Assembly (NCBI RefSeq): GCF_901873445.1
Contig: NZ_CABFLN010000004.1
Location: forward strand, 1 to 54,255
Source: Gemella haemolysans
GTDB taxonomy: Bacteria; Bacillota; Bacilli; Staphylococcales; Gemellaceae
Direction: 5' to 3'
DNA: 54,255 bases
Shown: in pieces, positions 8,150 to 17,042 of the stretch
How the letters are laid out: every line of letters starts with the position of its first letter
Position numbering within the stretch: the first letter of the stretch is position 1
Program-made: the position numbers and the translations under genes
The notes under the pieces: model-generated
Seen by the model: the letters and a program-made list of their open reading frames with translations, nothing else
What the model was told of the DNA's origin: nothing
Databases searched by the model: none

Positions 8150-11100
8150 ATGAGTAATAAACATTTTTCTTTATTGGTTAAAACATTAGAATTAGAAGAA
8201 AGATTAGCCGGCTCAGAACTTATTAATTTTTCTTTAGATAATATAGAAAAAGATAATAAAAATAAGACATGGACATTTAATTTCAGTGGTGAAACTTTGC
8301 CATTAGTAGATGAATTAACATTACTTATACAAAAACTACGAGAAAGTTTTATGGGTGATTACATAGTTAATTATCGGTTAAAAACAACTAATGTTGCAAC
8401 TGATGAACAAATAAAAGAATTTTGGAAATATATAATATTAGAAAATTTCTCGGAAATATCTCAAGTTCTATTAGAGAGTATTTTATTTAGTGAAATAGAT
8501 GTAAACAACAATGTTTTAACTATGAAGATAATGGCTCCATCTATTTGGAATAATTTTATTAATGAGAGAAAACAACAGATAATAAGTAGTTATTCTAACA
8601 TTGGTATTTTAATTAAAGATATAATTCCTAATTTTTCTAAAACTGATGTAGAAGCGGTGTTAGAAAGTCAGGAAGAGAAAATTTCCCAGGAAATCGTAAA
8701 ACTAGAAGAAATTGATAAGAAAAATGCGGAAAGAAAACCAAAAGAACCTGAGAAAAAATTTGTTGCTTTTGGTGGAGGCGGTGGAACTCGTTATGGACAA
8801 GAAATTCGTGATGAAGATATTGTGGAGATTAAGGACGTTATTGGTTATGCTGGCGATGTAACAATAATGGCTCAAGTTTTTGGAACTGAAGAAATTGTTC
8901 ATAGAAATGGTTCAAGCCAATACCGCTTAAAACTTACTGACTACAGTGATTCTATTATATTAAGACTATTTGGTAATAATCCTAATTCTAAGTTTCAAAA
9001 TAAAAGAAGAAATGAACTTACCGATTTAGTAAAAGGAATAAAAAAAGGGCAATGGCTTAAGATTCATGGAAGTGTTAGTAATGATCCATATTTAAGAGAT
9101 ACAATTATAGAACCGAAGTCCATTGAAGTTGCTCACAAAGATGAAAAAAAAGATAATTATAGTGGTAAAAAGAGAATAGAGTTAAATACCCATACAAAAA
9201 TGAGTCAACTAGAAGGTATTTCTTCTGCGAAAGAATATATAGCTAGGGCTATGGATTGGGGACACGAAGCTATTGCTTTCACTGATACATATGGAGTTCA
9301 AGCATATCCAGAAATTTGTCTAAGTTCAAAAGGGAAAGATATTAAACCTATTTATGGTCTTAATGCTTTTATTATGGATGATAGCATTACTGCTACAACT
9401 AACCCAAAGAACCTTAAATTAAAAGATGCTACTTATGTTGTATTTGACGTTGAGACTACAGGTCTTTCTGCTGAACGTGATAGATTAATAGAGATTGCTG
9501 CTGTTAAGGTGAAAAATGGAGCTGAAATAGATAGCTTTGAAAGTTACATTAATCCTCAAAGACCTATTTCAGAATTAATTACAAGATTAACTAGTATTAC
9601 TAATGATGATGTTAGAGATGCTCCATTAGAAAAAGAAGTCATGACTAACTTTTATAATTGGTTAGATAAAGATGACATATTAGTAGCCCACAATGCGAAG
9701 TTTGATCTAGGCTTCTTAGATACATGTTTTGAGCGACTAGGATTAGAGAATAGAAATAATGCTAGTATAGATACGTTATTTGTCTCTCGTGCTGAAAATA
9801 AAGAAGCGAAAAGACATGGTCTTAGTAATTTAGCTAAACTATACAAAGTACGTTTAGTGCAACACCACAGAGCGATTTATGATACTAAAGCTACTGCAGA
9901 GATTTTTGTGAAAATGTTAGATCAATTGTATGAACTTGGCATTGAATATCATGATGAGATTGACGAAAAGATTGATTTAGAACTTGCACATAAACGCTCT
10001 AGAACTTTTCCATGTTCAATTTTAGTTAAGAATGCAAAAGGATTGAAAGATTTATTTAGATTAGTGTCTTATAGTTGTACTAAATATTTAAATTCAGCTA
10101 AGCCTACAATTCCACGTAGTTTATTAGAACAATATCGTGAAGATTTATTAATCGGTAGTGGTAATGGTGATAATGAAGTATTTGAAGAATTATTAAACTC
10201 AAAAGAAGCTAAGGTGGAGAATATAATTGATTTTTATGATTATATTGAGATTCAACCTAAGCATCATTATGCTAATTTCATAAGAAATGAAAGGATATCA
10301 GATAATGCAGAATTAGAAGAAATCCTGAAAAAATTAATAAAATTAGCTGATAAAAAAGAAAAAATTGTCGTAGCAACAGGGGATTGTTATTATTTAGATG
10401 AATATCAACATGTTTATCGCCAAATATTAAGGCTTACGGTGAAAAGTAATCCTGGAGCACGGGATTTAAAACCCATGGCAACATTTTTAACAACTGAAGA
10501 GATGTTAAAAGAATTTTCTTATCTTGATGAACAATTAAGAGAAGAAATAGTTATAGAAAATACTCATAAAATTAACGATATGATTGAGTTAGTAGTTCCG
10601 TTAAAAGATAAGTTATATACACCAAATATTGAAGGGGCAGCAGATGAAGTTCGTAATCTAAGTTATGATATGGCTCATAAAATATATGGGGAACAGTTGC
10701 CAGAAATAGTAGAGAAAAGATTAGAAAAAGAACTTGCATCTATTATTGGTAATGGATTCAGTGTAGTATATTTAATTTCACATAAGCTAGTTAAGAAATC
10801 ACTTGATGATGGATATCTTGTAGGATCAAGGGGGTCTGTTGGTTCATCATTAGTTGCGACAATGATGGAGATTACAGAGGTTAACCCATTAGCTCCGCAT
10901 TATGTTTGTCCAAAATGTAAACAAAGTGAATTTTTCCTAAATGCAGAATATGCTTCAGGATTTGACCTTCCGAATAAAAATTGTCCTCACTGTGATGTGA
11001 AGATGATTAAAGATGGTCAGGATATTCCGTTTGAGACTTTCCTAGGATTTAATGGGGATAAAGTACCCGACATAGATTTAAACTTCTCTGGAGAATATCA

Positions 11101-12499
11101 AGCTACGGCACATAACTTTACGAAAGAAATTTTTGGTGAGGATTACGTATATCGTGCGGGAACGATTTCGACAGTTGCTGAAAAGACGGCTTATTCATTT
11201 ACTAGAGATTATTATGAGAAAAATGAAATAGAGAAGAGAAGTATAGATATAGAACGTATTGCAGCAGGATGTGAAGGCTCTAAGAGAACGACAGGTCAAC
11301 ACCCTGGAGGGATACTAGTTGTTCCAAATGATATGGACATTTTTGACTTTACACCGTACCAATTCCCGGCGGATGATGAAACGAGTCCATGGCGAACTAC
11401 TCACTTCGATTTCCATTCTATCCATGATAATATCTTAAAATTCGATATACTTGGACACGATGATCCGACTATGATAAGAAAACTTCAAGATTTATCAGGA
11501 ATAGACCCTAAGACAATTGACGTATCTGATCCTGAAGTAATGGGTATTTTTTCAACAGTTGAGGCACTAGGTGTAACTAGAGATCAAGTGGATTCAGCAA
11601 GTGGAACTTTTGGAATACCTGAATTTGGAACAAACTTTGTTATTCAAATGTTAGATGATACGAAGCCGACCACATATTCGGAGTTAGTTCAGATATCTGG
11701 ATTATCTCATGGTACCGATGTTTGGTTAGGCAATGCACAAGAATTAATCAAAAATGGTACATGTGAACTTAAAGATGTAATTGGATGTCGTGATGACATC
11801 ATGGTATACTTAATACATGCTGGACTAGAAGAAGGTTTATCTTTCAAAATAATGGAAAGTGTTAGGAAAGGTAAAGGTCTTACTGAAGATTTTGAAAAAG
11901 AAATGATCAATAATAATGTACCAGAATGGTATATCGATTCATGTAAAAAAATCAAATATATGTTCCCTAAGGCCCACGCCTGTGCGTACGTGTTAATGGC
12001 CTTAAGAATTGCATGGTTTAAAGTACATCAACCACTTACATACTATTGTGCTTATTACTCAGTTAGAGCAAGTGATTTCGATATTATAACGGTTGTTAAG
12101 GGAGCAGAAACATTAAAAGCAAAAATTAAAGAAATAAAAACTACAGATAAGAATGAATTATCGAATAAAGATAAAGATGCTTTAGTAAGTTATGAGATAG
12201 CTAATGAAATGATGGAACGTGGTTTTACATTCTCAAAAGTTGATTTAGAAAAATCAGCAAGCCATGATTATATCATTGAAGGAAATACTTTAATTCCACC
12301 ATTTTCAATAGTGCCTGGGCTTGGAGATAACGTAGCGAATAAAATAGTTCAAGCGAGAGAAGAAAAATCGTTCCTTTCAATTGAAGACTTTTCGAAACGA
12401 GGAAGTGTTTCATCTACAGTAGTAGAGTATTTAAGAGAGATGGGAACATTAAAAGGCCTGCCTGAAAAAGCTCAATTATCTTTCTTTGATGAGTTATAA
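8150..12499 (+). CDS. polC: DNA polymerase III alpha subunit, PolC type
   Basis: 1449 aa, the essential replicative polymerase of low-GC Gram-positives. In order: N-terminal domain (1-220), OB domain (about 225-330), PHP segment split by a DEDDh proofreading exonuclease starting at FDVETTGL (about 430), zinc-binding CPKC and CPHC pairs (about 919-947), palm with PDIDLNF (about 973-979), then thumb and duplex-binding domains. The end, QLSFFDEL, is a sliding-clamp-binding motif. RBS ggagg is 6 nt before the ATG. Length and domain order are normal for PolC, with no disruption. It is probably transcribed on its own or by readthrough from proS. Confidence 0.98.
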   Translation: MSNKHFSLLVKTLELEERLAGSELINFSLDNIEKDNKNKTWTFNFSGETLPLVDELTLLIQKLRESFMGDYIVNYRLKTTNVATDEQIKEFWKYIILENFSEISQVLLESILFSEIDVNNNVLTMKIMAPSIWNNFINERKQQIISSYSNIGILIKDIIPNFSKTDVEAVLESQEEKISQEIVKLEEIDKKNAERKPKEPEKKFVAFGGGGGTRYGQEIRDEDIVEIKDVIGYAGDVTIMAQVFGTEEIVHRNGSSQYRLKLTDYSDSIILRLFGNNPNSKFQNKRRNELTDLVKGIKKGQWLKIHGSVSNDPYLRDTIIEPKSIEVAHKDEKKDNYSGKKRIELNTHTKMSQLEGISSAKEYIARAMDWGHEAIAFTDTYGVQAYPEICLSSKGKDIKPIYGLNAFIMDDSITATTNPKNLKLKDATYVVFDVETTGLSAERDRLIEIAAVKVKNGAEIDSFESYINPQRPISELITRLTSITNDDVRDAPLEKEVMTNFYNWLDKDDILVAHNAKFDLGFLDTCFERLGLENRNNASIDTLFVSRAENKEAKRHGLSNLAKLYKVRLVQHHRAIYDTKATAEIFVKMLDQLYELGIEYHDEIDEKIDLELAHKRSRTFPCSILVKNAKGLKDLFRLVSYSCTKYLNSAKPTIPRSLLEQYREDLLIGSGNGDNEVFEELLNSKEAKVENIIDFYDYIEIQPKHHYANFIRNERISDNAELEEILKKLIKLADKKEKIVVATGDCYYLDEYQHVYRQILRLTVKSNPGARDLKPMATFLTTEEMLKEFSYLDEQLREEIVIENTHKINDMIELVVPLKDKLYTPNIEGAADEVRNLSYDMAHKIYGEQLPEIVEKRLEKELASIIGNGFSVVYLISHKLVKKSLDDGYLVGSRGSVGSSLVATMMEITEVNPLAPHYVCPKCKQSEFFLNAEYASGFDLPNKNCPHCDVKMIKDGQDIPFETFLGFNGDKVPDIDLNFSGEYQATAHNFTKEIFGEDYVYRAGTISTVAEKTAYSFTRDYYEKNEIEKRSIDIERIAAGCEGSKRTTGQHPGGILVVPNDMDIFDFTPYQFPADDETSPWRTTHFDFHSIHDNILKFDILGHDDPTMIRKLQDLSGIDPKTIDVSDPEVMGIFSTVEALGVTRDQVDSASGTFGIPEFGTNFVIQMLDDTKPTTYSELVQISGLSHGTDVWLGNAQELIKNGTCELKDVIGCRDDIMVYLIHAGLEEGLSFKIMESVRKGKGLTEDFEKEMINNNVPEWYIDSCKKIKYMFPKAHACAYVLMALRIAWFKVHQPLTYYCAYYSVRASDFDIITVVKGAETLKAKIKEIKTTDKNELSNKDKDALVSYEIANEMMERGFTFSKVDLEKSASHDYIIEGNTLIPPFSIVPGLGDNVANKIVQAREEKSFLSIEDFSKRGSVSSTVVEYLREMGTLKGLPEKAQLSFFDEL

Positions 12500-12817
12500 T
12501 TGATAGTTTTATTCATTAGTAATGTAGTAAGGTAAATAAAGAAGTGTTATTCTACAGAATTATAAAATCATAAAAAGTATTTTTTATGAAATTATCCTTT
12601 TTTGTAGAATAACTTTTTTAGAATTAGATTTTTAAATGATAGAAGATAATAATTATTCATTTATGTAACTTAAATTAGTTTTTCATTATTTGATAATACA
12701 AACTATATTTTTTAATAAAATAAATATTAAAATAATTATTCAAACTTTATTTATTTATTAATTTGTGGTAGTATTATATGTGATATAAAATGTAAATATA
12801 GAGATGGAGGAAACAAC
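12500..12817. other. Intergenic region between polC and murA
   Basis: 318 bases containing the polC terminator (12546-12619) and the murA promoter region. TGATATAAA (12781-12789) is a near-match to the extended -10 seen elsewhere in this window. I see no small ORF with an RBS. Confidence 0.5.
12546..12619 (+). terminator. Terminator after polC
   Basis: An 11-bp perfect stem, gttattctaca (12546-12556) with tgtagaataac (12603-12613), is followed by tttttta. The loop holds a second short hairpin. Confidence 0.75.
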
Positions 12818-14089
12818 TTGGAAAAAATAGTTGTTAAAGGTGGAACACCTTTAATAGGAGAAGTACAAGTTTCTGGTGCGAAGAATGCTGCTTTACCAAT
12901 ATTAGCAGCTGGATTATTAGCAACAGAGGGTACAAGTAAATTTTATAACGTTCCTAAGTTATCAGATATTAAAACAATCGGATTGTTATTTGAGAGTCTA
13001 GGAGTGAAAATAGATTATAGACCTGATGAAAATACATTGGAAATGGATGCTAGAAATCCATTATTAACAGAGGCTTCTTTTGAATTTGTTAGTAAGATGC
13101 GTGCATCATTTTTAGTTTTAGGTCCAATGTTAGCACGTGAAGGAAGTGCTAAAGTAGCAATGCCAGGAGGATGTTCAATTGGAAGTAGACCGATTGATCA
13201 ACATTTAAAAGGATTTGAAGCACTAGGTGCAACAATTATTCAAGATGCAGGTTTTGTAGAAGCTCGTGCAGAAAAAGAATTAGAAGGAACAACTATCTTT
13301 TTTGATTTCCCAAGTGTAGGAGGAACTCAAAACGTAATTATGGCTAGTTGTTTAGCAAAAGGAAAAACTACAATTGTTAATGCTGCACAAGAACCAGAAA
13401 TCGAAGATATGATTAACTTCTTAATTAAAATGGGAGCTAAAATCGAAGGGAAAGGAACTTCTGTTTTAGTTGTAGAAGGTGTTAATAAATTAGTAGGTAC
13501 AGAATACTCAGTGATGCCAGACCGTGTAGAAGCGGCAACATACATGATTGCAGCTGCAGCAACTAAAGGAGATGTTCTTATTAAAGGAGCTCCATACAAA
13601 GATAATGTTGCTTTAGTGAGCAAAATGAGAGAAATGGGAGTTAACATTGAAATAGTAGATGAAAACTCTATGCGTGTAAGTAATAAATTAGATAGTTTAA
13701 AACCGGTAGATGTTAAAACTCTACCACATCCAGGTTTCTTAACTGATATGCAATCTATTATGTGTGTTCTAACACTTTTAGCAGATGGTACTAGTACAAT
13801 TACAGAAACAGTTTTTGAAAATAGATTCATGCACGTAGAAGAACTACGTAGAATGAATGCTAAAATCAGAATAGAAGGTAGAAGTTCACTAATTGAAGGA
13901 TTACCTCATTTAGAAGGAACAACTGTAAGAGCAACAGATTTACGTTCTGGAGCAGCATTAGTTATTGCGGGATTAATGGCAACAGGAACTACTAAAGTTA
14001 TTGACATTTATCATATTGATAGAGGATATGTTGACATCGAAGAAAAAATGAGAAAATTAGGTGCAGATATTCAAAGAGTAGACGAGTAG
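12818..14089 (+). CDS. murA: UDP-N-acetylglucosamine 1-carboxyvinyltransferase
   Basis: 423 aa; first committed step of peptidoglycan precursor synthesis, adding enolpyruvate from PEP to UDP-GlcNAc in the cytoplasm. It starts at TTG 12818 with ggagg at 12806-12810. Lys22-Asn23 in SGAKNAALP bind substrate, and Cys119 in PGGCSIGSRP is the catalytic, fosfomycin-targeted cysteine. The inside-out α/β barrel length is standard. epuA follows within 10 nt, an arrangement shared with other Firmicutes. Many Firmicutes carry two MurA paralogs; the window cannot show which one this is. Confidence 0.97.
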   Translation: MEKIVVKGGTPLIGEVQVSGAKNAALPILAAGLLATEGTSKFYNVPKLSDIKTIGLLFESLGVKIDYRPDENTLEMDARNPLLTEASFEFVSKMRASFLVLGPMLAREGSAKVAMPGGCSIGSRPIDQHLKGFEALGATIIQDAGFVEARAEKELEGTTIFFDFPSVGGTQNVIMASCLAKGKTTIVNAAQEPEIEDMINFLIKMGAKIEGKGTSVLVVEGVNKLVGTEYSVMPDRVEAATYMIAAAATKGDVLIKGAPYKDNVALVSKMREMGVNIEIVDENSMRVSNKLDSLKPVDVKTLPHPGFLTDMQSIMCVLTLLADGTSTITETVFENRFMHVEELRRMNAKIRIEGRSSLIEGLPHLEGTTVRATDLRSGAALVIAGLMATGTTKVIDIYHIDRGYVDIEEKMRKLGADIQRVDE

Positions 14090-14098
14090 GATTTCATT

Positions 14099-14266
14099 AT
14101 GAAACTAAATGATAAGTTAAAAAGATACTTGCGTAATATAGCCTTAATGATAATTATATTTTATATTGGATTATTACTAGGCTACACAATTTTAGGTAAG
14201 GGAAGTTTATTTGACGCTTTAAGCTTAAAGCCGATAAGACATATTAAAGATATTATATACAATTAG
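14099..14266 (+). CDS. epuA: EpuA-like small membrane protein
   Basis: 55 aa. The basic N-terminus (MKLNDKLKRYLRN) is followed by one transmembrane helix (about 13-32) and then GYTILGKGSLFDAL and KPIRHIKDII. This matches my recollection of the EpuA family (often misnamed RNA polymerase beta subunit), where a helix precedes a GYxIxG...F motif and an HIxDxI tail; EpuA genes also sit next to murA in streptococci. Its function is not established. The start ATG 14099 is 9 nt after the murA stop with a weak agtagg RBS, so it is probably co-translated. The pta Shine-Dalgarno overlaps its stop codon. Confidence 0.75.
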   Translation: MKLNDKLKRYLRNIALMIIIFYIGLLLGYTILGKGSLFDALSLKPIRHIKDIIYN

Positions 14267-14278
14267 GAGGAAATGAAG

Positions 14279-15259
14279 ATGGCAAATGATTTATTTGTAG
14301 AACTTCAACAAAAATTAGAAGGGAAAAAAGTACGTATCGTACTTCCAGAAGCATACGATGAGCGTGTATTAGAAGCGGCTGTTAAATTAGGCGCTACTAG
14401 TTATGTTCAACCTGTGTTAGTTGGAAAAAAAGAAAAAGTAGAAGAGATTGCTAAAGGATTATCTTTAGATGTTTCTAATTTGGAAGTTATTGATCACGAA
14501 AACTACGAAAAATTAGAAGAATTAGTTGCTAAGTTTGTAGAGCGTCGTGCAGGAAAAGTAACTGAAGAAAAAGCTCGTGAATTATTAAAAGATGTTAACT
14601 ACTTTGGAACTATGTTAGTATATACAGGTGAAGTTGAAGGATTAGTATCTGGAGCAATTCACTCTACTGGAGATACTGTTCGTCCAGCGTTACAAATAAT
14701 AAAAACTAAACCAGGTACAAAACGTACAAGTGGTGCATTCATTATGAGTAAAGAAGACAAACGTTATGTATTTGCTGATTGTGCGATAAACCCAACATTA
14801 GATGCAGAAGGTTTAGCTGAAATCGCAATTGAAAGTGCAAGAACAGCTAAAAGCTTTAACGTTGATCCAAAAGTAGCAATGTTAAGTTTCTCTACTTTAG
14901 GTTCAGCTGTTACTGAAGATACTACGAAAGTGGCAGAAGCTACTAAATTAGTTAAACAAAATGCACCTGAATTGGCGGTAGAGGGTGAATTACAATTTGA
15001 TGCTGCAGTTGTACCTTCAGTTGCTAAATTAAAAGCTCCTAATTCAAAAGTACAAGGAGATGCTAATGTATTTGTGTTCCCAAGCCTAGAAGCTGGTAAT
15101 ATTGGATACAAAATTGCACAACGTTTAGGTGGGTTTGAAGCTGTAGGACCAATCTTACAAGGGTTAAACGCTCCTGTGAATGACCTATCTCGTGGATGTA
15201 ATGCGGAAGATGTATATAAACTTTCATTAATTACAGCTGTTCAAGCTTTAGAAAAATAA
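14279..15259 (+). CDS. pta: Phosphate acetyltransferase
   Basis: 326 aa; converts acetyl-CoA and phosphate to acetyl phosphate, the overflow route for acetyl-CoA made by the PDH cluster further along. The ATG at 14279 is chosen over 14273 because aggagg (14265-14270) is 8 nt upstream, while 14273 would leave 2 nt. Signatures include NYFGTMLVYTG, GLVSGAIHST, RPALQIIKT and the C-terminal DANVFVFPSLEAGNIGYKIA. The length is normal for single-domain Pta. A strong terminator follows, closing the murA–epuA–pta run. Confidence 0.97.
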   Translation: MANDLFVELQQKLEGKKVRIVLPEAYDERVLEAAVKLGATSYVQPVLVGKKEKVEEIAKGLSLDVSNLEVIDHENYEKLEELVAKFVERRAGKVTEEKARELLKDVNYFGTMLVYTGEVEGLVSGAIHSTGDTVRPALQIIKTKPGTKRTSGAFIMSKEDKRYVFADCAINPTLDAEGLAEIAIESARTAKSFNVDPKVAMLSFSTLGSAVTEDTTKVAEATKLVKQNAPELAVEGELQFDAAVVPSVAKLKAPNSKVQGDANVFVFPSLEAGNIGYKIAQRLGGFEAVGPILQGLNAPVNDLSRGCNAEDVYKLSLITAVQALEK

Positions 15260-15268
15260 GATTTTAAT

Positions 15269-15301
15269 AAAGAGGTTGACTTTGGTTAACCTCTTTTTCT
15301 T
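15269..15301 (+). terminator. Terminator after pta
   Basis: aaagaggttgac (15269-15280) pairs with ggttaacctcttt (15284-15296) around a short loop, followed by ttctttat. Confidence 0.85.
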
Positions 15302-15312
15302 TATAGCATAAT

Positions 15313-15341
15313 TTGATATTGTTTTTTTTATTTGATATAAT
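15313..15341 (+). promoter_or_regulatory. Strong promoter upstream of a small membrane protein
   Basis: -35 TTGATA (15313-15318), a 17-nt spacer, and extended -10 TGATATAAT (15333-15341). The first annotated gene downstream is the 41-aa ORF at 15524, leaving a leader of about 175 nt. A strong SD (aaaggagagg, about 15437-15446) lies inside that leader but has no ATG, GTG or TTG start at a usable distance. Confidence 0.7.
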
Positions 15342-15523
15342 TAAGTAAAGGATATTGGCTACATTTATTGAGATAAATACTGTTCATATGTACAAAAATA
15401 AAAGGGGAAATTAATAAAAAATAGGTTATTAAAATTTAAAAGGAGAGGTTTTAGTAGTAATTCATTTTTTAATTGTGTTAGGAATAGTATTGTGATAAAG
15501 TGGTGAAAAAGGAGATGTGAATT

Positions 15524-15649
15524 ATGGATTTTGTAGATTTTTTTAGTAAGGCAATTTCTAGTCCGATTGCAAGTGCTATTGGCTTTGTTCTATTTTTATG
15601 TATAGTCTATGTTTCTGTAGACTTTATACGAAAAGGATTAAAAAAATAG
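15524..15649 (+). CDS. Uncharacterised 41-aa membrane peptide
   Basis: ATG 15524 is preceded by aaggagatg at good spacing and the frame ends at TAG 15647. The peptide starts MDFVDFFSKAISSPIASA, continues with one hydrophobic helix (about residues 14-34) and ends FIRKGLKK, an amphipathic acidic/aromatic head and a basic tail. It has its own promoter (15313-15341) and a downstream hairpin (15756-15816). I do not recognise the family. It could be a regulatory membrane peptide or a type I toxin-like peptide; no antisense RNA is evident. Confidence 0.55.
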   Translation: MDFVDFFSKAISSPIASAIGFVLFLCIVYVSVDFIRKGLKK

Positions 15650-15755
15650 AACAAATAATTTTAATAGATGTTAGAAATAGTAAATTCGATAAGAGTTAGA
15701 GTTTTCTATTATTCAGATGTATTTAGTTGATTTTTTGAATATATAAAAGATATGT

Positions 15756-15816
15756 GGGAGTAACTTTGTATTAGTGATTTTTATAGAATCATAAAATATA
15801 GGGTTACTTCCTTTTT
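15756..15816 (+). terminator. Hairpin terminator after the 41-aa ORF
   Basis: gggagtaac (15756-15764) pairs with gttacttcc (15803-15811), with an inner tgattttta/tagaatca stem, followed by ttttta. Its outline (gggagt-n-ac ... ttac-ttcc) resembles the gggagtgactca hairpin family elsewhere in the window. Confidence 0.5.
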
Positions 15817-15827
15817 AGTCTTTATAA

Positions 15828-15857
15828 TTGCATTTATACCAACTTATATGGTATTAT
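15828..15857 (+). promoter_or_regulatory. Promoter of the trmR–greA gene run
   Basis: ttgcat (15828-15833), an 18-nt spacer and TGGTATTAT (15849-15857), a TGn extended -10. Another tataat overlaps at 15857-15862. The start codon of trmR is about 25 nt downstream. Confidence 0.5.
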
Positions 15858-15885
15858 ATAATGATGTATAAATATGGAGGTAAAC

Positions 15886-16533
15886 ATGGTTGCGATAGAA
15901 TCAAAAGATGACTTATACGTTATAGATTTGTTAGAAGACTTTGATGAATTTTACTTAGAATTAGAAAAATTCGCTGAAGAAAATAGAGTTCCAATAATTG
16001 ATAAAATAGGAATAAGATTTTTAATTCAAATGTTAAAAATAAAAAAGGCAAAGAATCTATTGGAAATTGGTACAGCAATTGGATATACATCTATTAAACT
16101 TGCTGAAACAATAGGATGTAATGTTACTACTATTGAACGTGATGATAAGATGTATAATATTGCTAAAAGTAATGTAGAAAAACGAAATCTTACTGATAAA
16201 ATAACACTTCTTCATGCGGATGCCTTAGAACTACAAGATGAAGTAGTAAAAAATGCACCGTATGACATTGTTTTTATTGATGGTGCTAAAAGTCAAAGTA
16301 GAAAGTTTTTTGAACTGTATGAACCATATTTTGCTGAAGATGTTGTAGTCTTAACTGATAATGTTCTATTTAAAGGAATGGTAGCAGATCCTAGTATTAT
16401 TAGACATAGTAGAGATTTAAAACAACTTTCAAGAAAGATAAATAACTATAATGAGTGGTTGTTAAACCATGAAAATTATGAGAGTGTCATTTTACCATTT
16501 GGAGATGGAATAGCAATAACAACTAGAAAATAA
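15886..16533 (+). CDS. trmR: tRNA 5-hydroxyuridine O-methyltransferase (TrmR-like)
   Basis: 215 aa class I SAM methyltransferase. ATG 15886 is used: an upstream in-frame ATG (15874) overlaps the ggagg RBS. Motif I is LLEIGTAIGYTS (58-69) and the metal-binding acid is in VFIDGAKSQ, placing it in the caffeoyl-CoA-OMT-like family. Identification as TrmR (formerly YrrM), which methylates ho5U34 to mo5U34, rests on context: the U32 proteins that make ho5U, then udk and greA, follow in the same order as Bacillus yrrMNO–udk–greA. A membrane-protein gene interrupts the run here. Confidence 0.85.
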   Translation: MVAIESKDDLYVIDLLEDFDEFYLELEKFAEENRVPIIDKIGIRFLIQMLKIKKAKNLLEIGTAIGYTSIKLAETIGCNVTTIERDDKMYNIAKSNVEKRNLTDKITLLHADALELQDEVVKNAPYDIVFIDGAKSQSRKFFELYEPYFAEDVVVLTDNVLFKGMVADPSIIRHSRDLKQLSRKINNYNEWLLNHENYESVILPFGDGIAITTRK

Positions 16534-16547
16534 AGGAGTATATGTTA

Positions 16548-17024
16548 ATGAAAAAATTTAATATTTTTATAATTGGATACTTTATCTTCTTATTTTTATT
16601 ATTTATTATAAATGCTATATTAGAAGCTAGTACGGATTATGCGTTAATAATTGTATATTATCCATACTTAGACTATATAGCCGTATTATTAATTATTATA
16701 AAAGGCTGGGAAATGCTCATTAGGAGAATGAACACTTTTGGTAGTAATTCTTTAGCTTCATTATTTGGTAAATTTATTATTATAGGTATAGGTTTATTTG
16801 CTACTCTTTGGATTTTTGTAATGGTTTTATTTTTCGGAGGTTATGCTTCATCTAAAAAATATGAGGATTTAAACTTGCTAGCATATGATTCACCTAATAA
16901 GTTAAATAAGACTGAGTATATAGTAATAGAAAGAGGCGCTTTTGCAGCAACAATAAATTATTATCATGAAAGACATAATTTATTTTTAATGAAGAAAAAA
17001 GAGAGTTATTCTCATAAAATTTAA
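16548..17024 (+). CDS. Uncharacterised three-helix membrane protein
   Basis: 158 aa from ATG 16548 (aaggag is 9 nt upstream; ATG 16542 would be only 3 nt from it). Hydrophobic helices are at about 4-25, 33-53 and 75-102, followed by a soluble tail with DSPNKLNKTEYIVIERGAFA and a basic end. I recognise no domain. It sits between trmR and trhP1, 9 nt after trmR and 18 nt before the next gene, so it belongs to the transcript, but this position is not occupied in the Bacillus order. A role in tRNA modification is not implied. Confidence 0.75.
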   Translation: MKKFNIFIIGYFIFLFLLFIINAILEASTDYALIIVYYPYLDYIAVLLIIIKGWEMLIRRMNTFGSNSLASLFGKFIIIGIGLFATLWIFVMVLFFGGYASSKKYEDLNLLAYDSPNKLNKTEYIVIERGAFAATINYYHERHNLFLMKKKESYSHKI

Positions 17025-17042
17025 TTAACGAGAGGATTTAAA

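Noticed and set aside
13327..13830. 167-codon minus-strand ORF opposite murA
   Set aside because: It is a shadow of the highly conserved murA frame, has no RBS, and its Ser/Thr-rich composition is typical of antisense translation.
15437..15500. Hydrophobic reading frame after the strong SD in the 41-aa peptide leader
   Set aside because: The frame lacks ATG, GTG or TTG at a usable distance and ends after about 15 codons.
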